Of a DNA stretch of 7,598 nt, positions 1-5,676 are shown piece after piece; position 1 is the first letter of the stretch; each line of letters begins with the position of its first letter. Where the stretch lies: the NCBI GenBank assembly GCA_031289165.1, contig JAITPZ010000263.1:1-7598 (forward strand), read 5' to 3'. The position numbers and the translations under genes were made by a program. Source of the stretch: Synergistaceae bacterium. Its GTDB lineage: Bacteria > Synergistota > Synergistia > Synergistales > Aminobacteriaceae. The notes beneath the pieces are model-generated. The model made no database searches and was not told the origin of the DNA. It saw only the letters and a list, made by a program, of their open reading frames with translations.

Positions 1-22
1 AGCGCATGTCGCGCCTCCGTCG

Positions 23-31
23 TGTTATAAT
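23..31 (+). promoter_or_regulatory. Extended -10 promoter of modABC
   Basis: TG (23-24), one base, then a perfect TATAAT (26-31) form an extended -10 element. The stretch where a -35 box would fall (about 3-9) does not resemble TTGACA, which fits an extended -10 promoter. Transcription would begin near 38, giving a leader of roughly 38-53 nt. The element lies inside the left arm of the palindrome at 23-53. Confidence 0.6.
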
Positions 32-53
32 GCAAGTATGTTGCGTTATAACA
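23..53. promoter_or_regulatory. Palindromic operator candidate upstream of modA (ModE-like)
   Basis: Two 13-nt arms (23-35 and 41-53) are inverted repeats matching at 12 of 13 positions around a 5-nt centre (GTATG, 36-40). The only arm mismatch is T31 against G45. The outer half-sites read TGTTATAA and TTATAACA. The site covers the -10 box and the expected transcription start of modA, a position suited to repression. ModE repressors in Enterobacteria bind TATA-rich inverted repeats over the modA promoter. Assigning this site to a ModE-type molybdate sensor is inference from position and style, because no regulator gene is in the window. Confidence 0.7.
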
Positions 54-75
54 AAAACACGGGAGGCGGCAAATT

Positions 76-909
76 GTGAGGAAATTTCTTATGAAGAAAA
101 TTACGTTGTCAGTTGCGGCGGTACTTTGTATTTTTTCGATATTTCCGGCCGATCCGGCTCTGGCGGCGGACGCCGAAAAAACGGTGACGGTGTTCGCGGC
201 GGCGTCCATGACCGAGTCGATGAATCAAATCGCCGGGCTGTACAAAAAAGCCGCTCCGAACGTGACGGTCGTCTATAATTTCGACTCCAGCGGCACGCTT
301 AAAACGCAGATTCAGCAGGGCGCGGAGTGCGATATCTTCATATCCGCGGGACAGAGGCAGATGGATCAGATCGACATCACGGCCAGCGCCTCCGTCAACA
401 CCGAAAAGCTGGATTTCGTCCTGCCCGGAACGCGCTTCGACATCGTCGCCAACCAGGTCGTGCTGGTCGTGCCCAAAGGGAAAAACCCCAACGGCATCGG
501 CGACTTCAGGGACGTCGTGACCGATAAGGTCTCCATCGTGGCGCTCGGCAATTCCGACGTGCCGGTGGGACAGTATTCTCAGGAAATTTACACGAATCTC
601 GGCATCTGGGAGCAGCTCAACGGGATGTCGAAAATCACCTTCGCCAGCAACGTCAGGGAGGTGCTCGTGCAGGTCGCGGCGGGCGCGGTCGACTGCGGCG
701 TCGTGTACTCCACCGACGCGGCGACGTCGGACGGCGTCGAAGTCGTGGCCCCGGCTCCGGCAGACAGTCACAAGCCGATCACCTATCCGGCGGCAATCCT
801 GAAAAGGACGAAGGATGAGGCCGCGGCGAAGGCGTTCGTCGAATTTCTGAAGGGCGACGCCGCCACGGGCGTGTTCAAAAGCATCGGCTTCGCGATTCCC
901 GCAAAATAA
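76..909 (+). CDS. modA: Molybdate/tungstate ABC transporter, periplasmic binding protein ModA
   Basis: This is the solute-binding subunit that captures molybdate (possibly tungstate) in the periplasm and delivers it to ModBC. The 277-aa product has a Lys/Arg-rich start, a hydrophobic core and a likely signal-peptidase I site after Ala-Leu-Ala (residues 28-30). Family motifs follow in order: VFAAASM near residues 39-45, a SSGTLKTQI block followed by CDIFISAG, NQVVLVVPKG mid-protein, NVREVL...VDCGVVYSTDA, and YPAAILK near the C-terminus. Size is normal for ModA. Two starts are plausible: GTG at 76, preceded by GGGAGG (61-66, 9-nt gap), or ATG at 91, preceded by GAGGA (78-82, 8-nt gap). I chose the first for its stronger ribosome site; both leave a working signal peptide. 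It is the first gene of modABC. Ion specificity cannot be read from the sequence. Confidence 0.95.
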   Translation: MRKFLMKKITLSVAAVLCIFSIFPADPALAADAEKTVTVFAAASMTESMNQIAGLYKKAAPNVTVVYNFDSSGTLKTQIQQGAECDIFISAGQRQMDQIDITASASVNTEKLDFVLPGTRFDIVANQVVLVVPKGKNPNGIGDFRDVVTDKVSIVALGNSDVPVGQYSQEIYTNLGIWEQLNGMSKITFASNVREVLVQVAAGAVDCGVVYSTDAATSDGVEVVAPAPADSHKPITYPAAILKRTKDEAAAKAFVEFLKGDAATGVFKSIGFAIPAK

Positions 910-916
910 AAACAGA

Positions 917-955
917 CGCGGGTCACCTCCGGGAAAATCTGTCGAGGAACCCGCG
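917..955 (+). promoter_or_regulatory. Imperfect stem-loop in the modA-modB gap
   Basis: CGCGGGT (917-923) pairs with ACCCGCG (949-955). Inside it, CCTC (926-929) pairs with GAGG (944-947), leaving a small internal loop and a 14-nt apical loop. The hairpin is followed by A residues, not a T tract, so it is not a standard intrinsic terminator. It may stabilise the modA message or limit read-through into modBC, so that binding protein exceeds transporter. That role is inference. Confidence 0.45.
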
Positions 956-995
956 AAAAACATTCATCGCCACGTTGGCTCCCAACATTCACCTC

Positions 996-1691
996 ATGGA
1001 CTGGTTCCCTCTTTATAATTCGCTTCGCGTCGCGGGCATCTCGACCTTCATCACGTTTTTTCTCGGGGTGGCCGCGGCGCATTACGTCGCGAGGATGCCC
1101 CGTTTCGTCAAGGGCCTTCTGGACTGCGCGCTGACCCTTCCTCTGGTTCTGCCCCCAACCGTCGTGGGGTTTTTTCTGCTGAAGACGATAGGCCCTCTGG
1201 GGCCTGTCGGATCGCGGATACTCGATCTGTGGGGCTTTCGCCTGACGATGACCTGGTATTCCGCCATTTTCGCTACGACGGTCGTCGCGTTCCCCCTGAT
1301 GTATCGCACAGCGCGCGGAGCGTTCGAGTCGTTTGACGTCACGCTTCTCTACTCCGGACAGACTCTGGGGCTTTCGGATACCTTTCTTTTCTGGCGCGTA
1401 ATCATGCCGAACTGCAGACAGGGCATCCTCGCCGGAACGGTGCTGGCCTTCGCGCGCGCCATCGGCGAGTACGGCGCCTCGACGATGGTCACAGGCTACA
1501 TTCCCGGCAGGACCGCCATGATCTCGACGACCGTCTACCAGCTCTGGCGAGAGGGGAACGACGCGCTCGCGTACAGATGGGTGGGGATCAACCTGGCCAT
1601 CTCCCTCGTCGTCCTCGCTTCGGTCAACATGCTCGAAAACCGCTACACCCGCCCGAAGAGGGATACTGCGGCTGAAAGTCTGCCGGGATAG
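996..1691 (+). CDS. modB: Molybdate ABC transporter permease ModB
   Basis: This is the inner-membrane permease that forms the molybdate channel with ModC. From ATG 996 it is 231 aa, normal for ModB. About five membrane segments are visible, near residues 11-31, 41-63, 87-103, 144-161 and close to the C-terminus (WVGINLAISLVVLASVNML). The cytoplasmic coupling loop to the ATPase (about 118-148) keeps the ModB pattern QTLG...FWRVIMP...GILAGTVLAFARAIGEYGA, although the usual EAA residues are replaced by YSG. A TTG at 975 in the same frame would add seven residues (238 aa). I prefer ATG because MDWFPLYNSLRVA matches the typical ModB start. Neither start has a recognisable ribosome-binding site, which is odd; the nearest GAGG (944-947) is too far away and lies in a predicted stem. 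The gap after modA is 86 nt. Confidence 0.93.
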   Translation: MDWFPLYNSLRVAGISTFITFFLGVAAAHYVARMPRFVKGLLDCALTLPLVLPPTVVGFFLLKTIGPLGPVGSRILDLWGFRLTMTWYSAIFATTVVAFPLMYRTARGAFESFDVTLLYSGQTLGLSDTFLFWRVIMPNCRQGILAGTVLAFARAIGEYGASTMVTGYIPGRTAMISTTVYQLWREGNDALAYRWVGINLAISLVVLASVNMLENRYTRPKRDTAAESLPG

Positions 1692-1693
1692 AA

Positions 1694-1775
1694 GACCCTG
1701 AGGCTCTGCCTCAGACTCCGCAAAGGGTCATGGACCCTTTGATCCCGTTATTAAAAAATAAAAAGTTTGAGGGTC
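1694..1775 (+). repeat. Two-hairpin repeat-like block between modB and modC
   Basis: Hairpin 1 is a perfect 7-bp stem, CTGAGGC (1698-1704) with GCCTCAG (1708-1714) and a TCT loop. Hairpin 2 is a perfect 9-bp stem, CAAAGGGTC (1721-1729) with GACCCTTTG (1733-1741) and an ATG loop. An AT-rich stretch follows (1747-1768). The block is framed by GACCCT (1694-1699) and its complement AGGGTC (1770-1775), the latter overlapping the modC ribosome-binding site. There is no T tract on either side for a standard terminator. The compact layout looks like the dispersed intergenic hairpin repeats of many genomes, but only one copy is in this window, so repeat status is inferred. Confidence 0.55.
1769..1773 (+). 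promoter_or_regulatory. Ribosome-binding site fixing the modC start
   Basis: GAGGG lies 5 nt before ATG 1779. It makes that ATG a better start than the in-frame TTG at 1767, which overlaps this site, or ATG 1791, which has no such site. Most of it (AGGG) could be hidden by pairing with GACCCT at 1694-1699 or 1733-1738. Confidence 0.6.
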
Positions 1776-1778
1776 GGC

Positions 1779-2840
1779 ATGTCGATTTATATGAAGATCA
1801 GGAAATCTTTTGGGGCTTTTGCGCTCGATGTTTTTTTTGAGGCGGGGGATGAGACCGTCGGGCTGCTGGGCGCGTCCGGCTGCGGCAAGAGCATGACGCT
1901 GAAGTGCATCGCAGGAATCGTGCATCCCGACGAAGGGAAAATCGTCGTCAACGGAGTCACCCTGTTCGACTCCGAGCGGAGAATCGACCTTCCGCCGCAG
2001 AAAAGACACGTGGGTCTGCTCTTTCAGAACTACGCGCTCTTCCCCAACATGACCGTAAAGCAGAACATCCTGTCCGTACTGCCCCGAGAAGACAGAAAAA
2101 ACGGGAGAAAGCTCGCCTCGCTCGTCGAGCGGTTCTACCTTGGAGGACTGGAGGGCCGTTATCCGGCGCAACTCTCCGGAGGGCAGCAGCAACGCGCGGC
2201 GCTGGCGCGCATCATGGCGACCGAACCTTCAATCCTGATGCTTGACGAGCCCCTCTCCGCACTCGACAGCTATCTTCGATGGATGCTGGAGGGAGAGCTC
2301 GTGCGCACTCTGGAGGAGTTCAGGGGAACCACGCTCTACGTTTCCCACAACCGGGACGAGGTCTATCGCCTCTGCCGGCGGGTATGCACCATGAACCGGG
2401 GACGAAACGAGGAGGTCCGAACCGTCAGGGAACTCTTCGAGTCTCCGAACACCCTCGCCTCGTCCCTCCTGTCGGGCTGCAAAAACTACTCCAGGGTCGA
2501 ACGGCTCGATGAACACAGAATTCACGCCGTGGACTGGAACGTGGACCTTCGGTGCGACGCGGACGTTGCGGACGACGTTCGCTACGTGGGGGTACGCGCG
2601 CACTGCGTAAAAATCGCGGACGCTGCGGAGAAAAACGTCTTTCCCTGCCGCGTTCTTCGCGTGATCGAGGATGTTTTTTCGACCATCGTCAACCTCCAGC
2701 CTCTGAACGCCCCGGGGGGACGCGACTTTTCGCGCATCCGTCTGGAGCTTTCAAAGAGCGAAGCGGAGGAGATCCGATCCGGGGACATCGTTCGCGTCGA
2801 AATCAAACCGCATGACCTCATGCTTCTCAGGCCAAATTGA
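1779..2840 (+). CDS. modC: Molybdate ABC transporter ATP-binding protein ModC
   Basis: This is the cytoplasmic ATPase that powers ModB. The 353-aa product has all ABC motifs: Walker A GASGCGKS (31-38), Q-loop FQNYALFP (Gln about 83), signature LSGGQQQR (132-139), Walker B ILMLDEP (152-158), D-loop SALD (160-163) and the switch His in YVSHNRDEV (about 190). The region after about residue 220 is the ModC-type regulatory extension. Its last ~70 residues (VFPCRVLRVIED...DIVRVEIKPHDLMLL) resemble a TOBE/Mop oxyanion-binding domain, which in the family can sense cytoplasmic molybdate. Length matches full ModC. An eight-T run at 1831-1838 sits early in the gene, within codons for Val-Phe-Phe. The gene ends 65 nt from the convergent DHH gene. 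A TTG at 1767 would add four residues. Confidence 0.94.
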   Translation: MSIYMKIRKSFGAFALDVFFEAGDETVGLLGASGCGKSMTLKCIAGIVHPDEGKIVVNGVTLFDSERRIDLPPQKRHVGLLFQNYALFPNMTVKQNILSVLPREDRKNGRKLASLVERFYLGGLEGRYPAQLSGGQQQRAALARIMATEPSILMLDEPLSALDSYLRWMLEGELVRTLEEFRGTTLYVSHNRDEVYRLCRRVCTMNRGRNEEVRTVRELFESPNTLASSLLSGCKNYSRVERLDEHRIHAVDWNVDLRCDADVADDVRYVGVRAHCVKIADAAEKNVFPCRVLRVIEDVFSTIVNLQPLNAPGGRDFSRIRLELSKSEAEEIRSGDIVRVEIKPHDLMLLRPN

Positions 2841-2905
2841 AACGGGCCGTTAAAGCCCAGGGGGGCGGGGACAATCTGCCTTAATCCATCGCTCCTCGAA
2901 AAAAG
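2841..2905. other. Convergent intergenic gap between modC and the DHH gene
   Basis: This 65-bp G-rich gap separates two gene ends. The only complementarity I see is a 4-bp GGGC/GCCC pair near 2844-2858, with a few T residues beyond it on the - strand. That is too weak to call a terminator on either strand. Confidence 0.4.
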
Positions 2906-4678
2906 TTATCCGGCGTTTGCTTTCCCTTCCTTTTTTCCCCCTTCCACGATGTCGAAAGTCGTCCTGAATATTTCCCGACCGACGATTTCGTACTCTCCGG
3001 GGCCGTGCTGCACCAGCCAGTCTCCCCGTTCTCCACGCAGAATTCCCCTTCCGTCGCCAGGCTCGACGATGAAGGGATCGCCGATTTGCAGGGCGGAGGC
3101 GGGGATATTTTTTCTGACGACGGGAACCGCGTCCTTTCGGGCGGAGATATCCTCGCCCGTGCAGTCTCGGATGTAGAGCTTGTCAAACACGTCGGCCGCT
3201 ATGATGTAAAGGTCGTCCGGCGAACGCGCCACGAGCCAGTCTCCCGGGTCGCCGCGAAAATAGTTTTCGGCGTCCCAGCGCGTAAAAATCTTGACCCGGT
3301 TTTCGAGGCGCATCGCGGATACCCGGCTTTCATCCGACCCGACGCAGGTATGGGCGAACTCCAGAAGAGATATGCGGGTTCCCGCGTTTTTGTTGAGCAC
3401 CGTCGGATTGTACGGCAGATCGGGGGCAAAGCGCTCGTCCGTCGTGGTGTATCTCCTCGTAAACGTTTCGAGCTCGATGGGATACACCTCACCCTTTATC
3501 CCGATCATCAGGATCGTGTTCTCGTCCACGGAGATGTCCATGTCCCCCTCGAGCATACGAACCTGAAGATCGGCCTGCCCCTCGAACAGCATGTGACAGG
3601 GCACGAACCCAAGCTTCACCGGCAGCTTCCGAAACGTCCTCATGGAGGTCATGCTGATTTTTGCGGCGCTTCTTCTGTTCTTCACATCTTTTTCGTCCAG
3701 CCCGGAGCAGTCGATAATTTTGCAGCTCCCTAGGTACTCCCGCAGGGCTTCGACAAAATACGTGGAGGCGGGAAGGCCTCCAAAGCGTTCCAGGTATTTT
3801 GTCCTCGCGATATAGCCCCCCGCCCTTTCCCTGTGCCCTCCACCCGAACCTGTGTCGCGCGAGAGCCAGGCGGCGAGTTCGGAAGCCTTCGTTTCGCGGG
3901 TGGTCGTGCGCACGGAAAATTTAATCCCCTCCAGAGACTCCGAGCTGGCGATGGCTATATCCACTCCGTCCACCTGTATGGACATATCCGTAACGAATCC
4001 CAGCAGGTTCGGATCGCATGGAGGAATCGAGATAATGACGAAACTGTACGCCGTGTCCAGATAAAGGTTCGACAGAGCCGCGGAGGCGACCCTGAGGTCG
4101 GACAGCGAGAGGTTTGATCGCTTCAGCTTCTTCAAAATACGCTCGTCCACAGGGACAGAGTCCCACATGTCCCTGTCGAGGGGGTGCCGGATCTCCGAAA
4201 AACCGTTTGTGTCGGAAAAGAGCCCATAATGCAGAGCCGTTCCGAGGCGAACGTCTATGGGAAAGCCCTCTCCGGTGAGCAGATGCCAGATCAGCGTGGA
4301 GCAACTTCCAAGCCAGGGCCGGAGGTCGCACAGGGCCGGCAGCTCGCATTCCTGGACGTGGTGATCGATCACCGCGATCTTCGGCGCCTCCACCCGCATG
4401 ACGTTACCGGCGCCGTACTGACAATCGACGGTAATCAGGAGTCCGTCCCATTCCCTCATGTCGGGCTCGTTTTCGATCGGAATGCAAAGCTCCTCGATCA
4501 TATGGAACAAATTGGGTTTCGCGACGGGGCTCCCACCGTAAAAAAATTTAAGTTCCCTTATGCCCGCGTTTTCAAAAAAACAAAACAGCCCCAGACCGGA
4601 CGCCAGCGCGTCCGCGTCGGGATTATCGTGGCACTGTATCGCGATGCGTTCTTCCTTCAGGAGTTCACTCAGTCTCAT
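2906..4678 (-). CDS. DHH/DHHA1 phosphoesterase with three C-terminal PGDYG-like modules
   Basis: This is a cytoplasmic phosphoesterase of the DHH superfamily, which includes NrnA oligoribonucleases, pAp phosphatases, RecJ and c-di-AMP hydrolases; the substrate is unknown. The 590-aa protein has intact metal-binding motifs: H17-x3-D21-x-D23 in HDNPDAD, D85 in VDCQ, D105-H106-H107, and D156 in GLFSDTNGF. The DHHA1 substrate loop GSGGGHRERAGG spans 277-288. That core is about 320 residues, like a complete NrnA. Residues 350-590 are extra. They contain three similar stretches: about 350-411 (RKLPV...LEGDM...GEVYPIELETF..RY), 434-502 (PGDWLVARSPDDLYIIAADVF) and 514-578 (RGDWLVQHGPGEYEIVGREIF). These resemble PGDYG-like small domains. 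No signal peptide or membrane segment is visible. ATG 4678 is chosen for its AAGGA site and because DHH proteins begin just before motif I; ATG 4735 would add 19 residues but lacks a ribosome site. It stands alone with its own promoter. Confidence 0.85.
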   Translation of the reverse strand: MRLSELLKEERIAIQCHDNPDADALASGLGLFCFFENAGIRELKFFYGGSPVAKPNLFHMIEELCIPIENEPDMREWDGLLITVDCQYGAGNVMRVEAPKIAVIDHHVQECELPALCDLRPWLGSCSTLIWHLLTGEGFPIDVRLGTALHYGLFSDTNGFSEIRHPLDRDMWDSVPVDERILKKLKRSNLSLSDLRVASAALSNLYLDTAYSFVIISIPPCDPNLLGFVTDMSIQVDGVDIAIASSESLEGIKFSVRTTTRETKASELAAWLSRDTGSGGGHRERAGGYIARTKYLERFGGLPASTYFVEALREYLGSCKIIDCSGLDEKDVKNRRSAAKISMTSMRTFRKLPVKLGFVPCHMLFEGQADLQVRMLEGDMDISVDENTILMIGIKGEVYPIELETFTRRYTTTDERFAPDLPYNPTVLNKNAGTRISLLEFAHTCVGSDESRVSAMRLENRVKIFTRWDAENYFRGDPGDWLVARSPDDLYIIAADVFDKLYIRDCTGEDISARKDAVPVVRKNIPASALQIGDPFIVEPGDGRGILRGERGDWLVQHGPGEYEIVGREIFRTTFDIVEGGKKEGKANAG

Positions 4679-4688
4679 TATTAAGGCT

Positions 4689-4693
4689 TCCTT
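4689..4693 (-). promoter_or_regulatory. Ribosome-binding site deciding the DHH gene start
   Basis: On the - strand, AAGGA in a GGAAGGAAG context lies 10 nt before ATG 4678. The other in-frame ATG codons (4735, 4720, 4702) lack a comparable site, so this one favours the 590-aa product. Confidence 0.5.
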
Positions 4694-4762
4694 CCAGCTC
4701 ATATGCCACGCGTGCTTCATGTCCGAGATGCCCATGTAAAGCCGCGAATGGCTGGCGTTCCG

Positions 4763-4782
4763 GAGAACTCCGCAGAACTCCG
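4763..4782. repeat. Tandem 10-bp repeat in the DHH gene leader
   Basis: On the + strand, GAGAACTCCG (4763-4772) is followed directly by CAGAACTCCG (4773-4782), with 9 of 10 bases identical. The first copy also forms the right part of the short palindrome CGGAG-AA-CTCCG (4761-4772). The repeat lies just downstream of the predicted transcription start near 4787, so it could be an operator or a leader hairpin. The function is not known. Confidence 0.4.
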
Positions 4783-4793
4783 ATCACGTTTTC

Positions 4794-4823
4794 AGTATAG
4801 CACAGCCATTGCCGCGACGTCAG
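4794..4823 (-). promoter_or_regulatory. Promoter of the DHH gene
   Basis: On the - strand, TATACT (4799 to 4794) is preceded by TGC, giving an extended -10. CTGACG (4823 to 4818) lies 18 bp upstream and matches the -35 consensus at four of six positions. Transcription from about 4787 would leave a leader of about 110 nt before the preferred ATG 4678. Confidence 0.5.
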
Positions 4824-4958
4824 GACAACATTCGATCCCTCTCTTAAGCAAATACCTTCTCATTGCAGGAGATATTGCAAAAACTAAAAAATATCAATAT
4901 GGCTCGCATGACGCCAGCTTCACTTATGCCCCACGCATTACAGGCTGAAATTTCGGCT
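4824..4958. other. AT-richer intergenic stretch downstream of the ABC ATPase gene
   Basis: This stretch follows the stop of the ATPase gene and precedes the DHH promoter. It is visibly richer in A and T than the genes. On the - strand it carries T runs (4891-4886 and 4883-4879) downstream of a 4-bp TGGC/GCCA pair, at best a weak terminator for the export operon. A reading frame entering from 4863 on the + strand continues across the ATPase gene and is its antisense shadow. I see no RNA gene or supported coding sequence here. Confidence 0.4.
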
Positions 4959-5654
4959 TTATCGCGTCAGAGGCGTTTGGTTTCTGTCGGAGACCAGTTT
5001 GCCGTCGACGAAGTTGAGGACGCGGCTTCCCCAGAGCGCGAGGTCCGGCTCGTGGGTGACGAGGACGATCGTGATGCCCTCTCCGTTCAGGGCAGCGAAG
5101 AGGGCCATGATCTCCGCGCCGGTTTTGGTGTCGAGGTTGCCCGTCGGCTCGTCCGCCAGAATCAGGGGGGCCTCGCCCACGAGCGCGCGGGCGATGGCGA
5201 CGCGCTGCTGCTGGCCGCCGCTCAGCTGATTCGGCCTGTGGTTTGCCCGGTTTTCGAGGCCCACGCGCCGGAGCGCTTCCGATGCCGCATTACGGCGCTC
5301 CAGGCCGCCGATGTTTCGGTAGAGCAGGGGCAGCTCCACGTTTTCGAGGGCGTTGGCGCGGGGCAGAAGGTTGAAGCCCTGAAAGACGAAACCCAGGCTG
5401 CGGTTGCGGATCACGGCCAGCTCCGCCCGGCTTCGGCGTTTGACGTTCACTCCGTCCAGAACGTAGCTGCCCTCCGTGGGGACGTCGAGGCAGCCCAGAA
5501 TGTTCATCATGGTGGACTTTCCGGAGCCGGAGGGCCCCATCACGCAGACAAATTCCCCCCGCTCCACGGTGAAGGAAACGTCGTCGAGCGCCCGCAGATC
5601 GACCTCGCCGGCGCGGTACACTTTGGACAGATTACGAACCTCGATCAGGGGCAT
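4959..5654 (-). CDS. MacB/LolD-type ABC transporter ATP-binding protein
   Basis: This is the stand-alone ATPase subunit of a type VII (MacB/LolCDE/FtsE-like) ABC system, which drives periplasmic or outer-membrane export without carrying substrate through the membrane itself. The 231-aa protein has Walker A GPSGSGKS (40-47), Q-loop FQGFNLLP (Gln 92), signature LSGGQQQR (144-151), Walker B LILADEPTGNLD (164-175) and the switch His in VTHEPD (His 201). The DEPTGNLD and FNLLPR signatures are typical of this subfamily. Length is that of a bare ATPase, so the MacB permease domain is not fused. The gene starts 22 nt after the macA-like stop, so it is very likely co-transcribed, although no strong ribosome site is visible. 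The usual permease gene is not found downstream. I give no gene symbol, since LolD, MacB and other exporters cannot be separated from the ATPase alone. Confidence 0.93.
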   Translation of the reverse strand: MPLIEVRNLSKVYRAGEVDLRALDDVSFTVERGEFVCVMGPSGSGKSTMMNILGCLDVPTEGSYVLDGVNVKRRSRAELAVIRNRSLGFVFQGFNLLPRANALENVELPLLYRNIGGLERRNAASEALRRVGLENRANHRPNQLSGGQQQRVAIARALVGEAPLILADEPTGNLDTKTGAEIMALFAALNGEGITIVLVTHEPDLALWGSRVLNFVDGKLVSDRNQTPLTR

Positions 5655-5676
5655 GCGCGAATCGGCGACAGGCCCG

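Noticed and set aside
917..955. A molybdenum-cofactor riboswitch between modA and modB
   Set aside because: It is a single simple hairpin of about 39 nt inside the operon. The multi-helix architecture expected of that riboswitch class is not visible.
109..963. A 284-codon open frame on the - strand opposite modA
   Set aside because: The product is Arg/His-rich with no family pattern, and modA on the other strand is unambiguous.
2841..2865. Possible bidirectional terminator between modC and the DHH gene
   Set aside because: Only a 4-bp GGGC/GCCC stem with a 7-nt loop and no proper T tract; too weak to annotate.
4879..4920. Possible intrinsic terminator of the export operon on the - strand
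   Set aside because: The T runs are convincing, but the only stem near them is 4 bp (TGGC/GCCA) and separated from the T run, so I mention it only in the intergenic entry.
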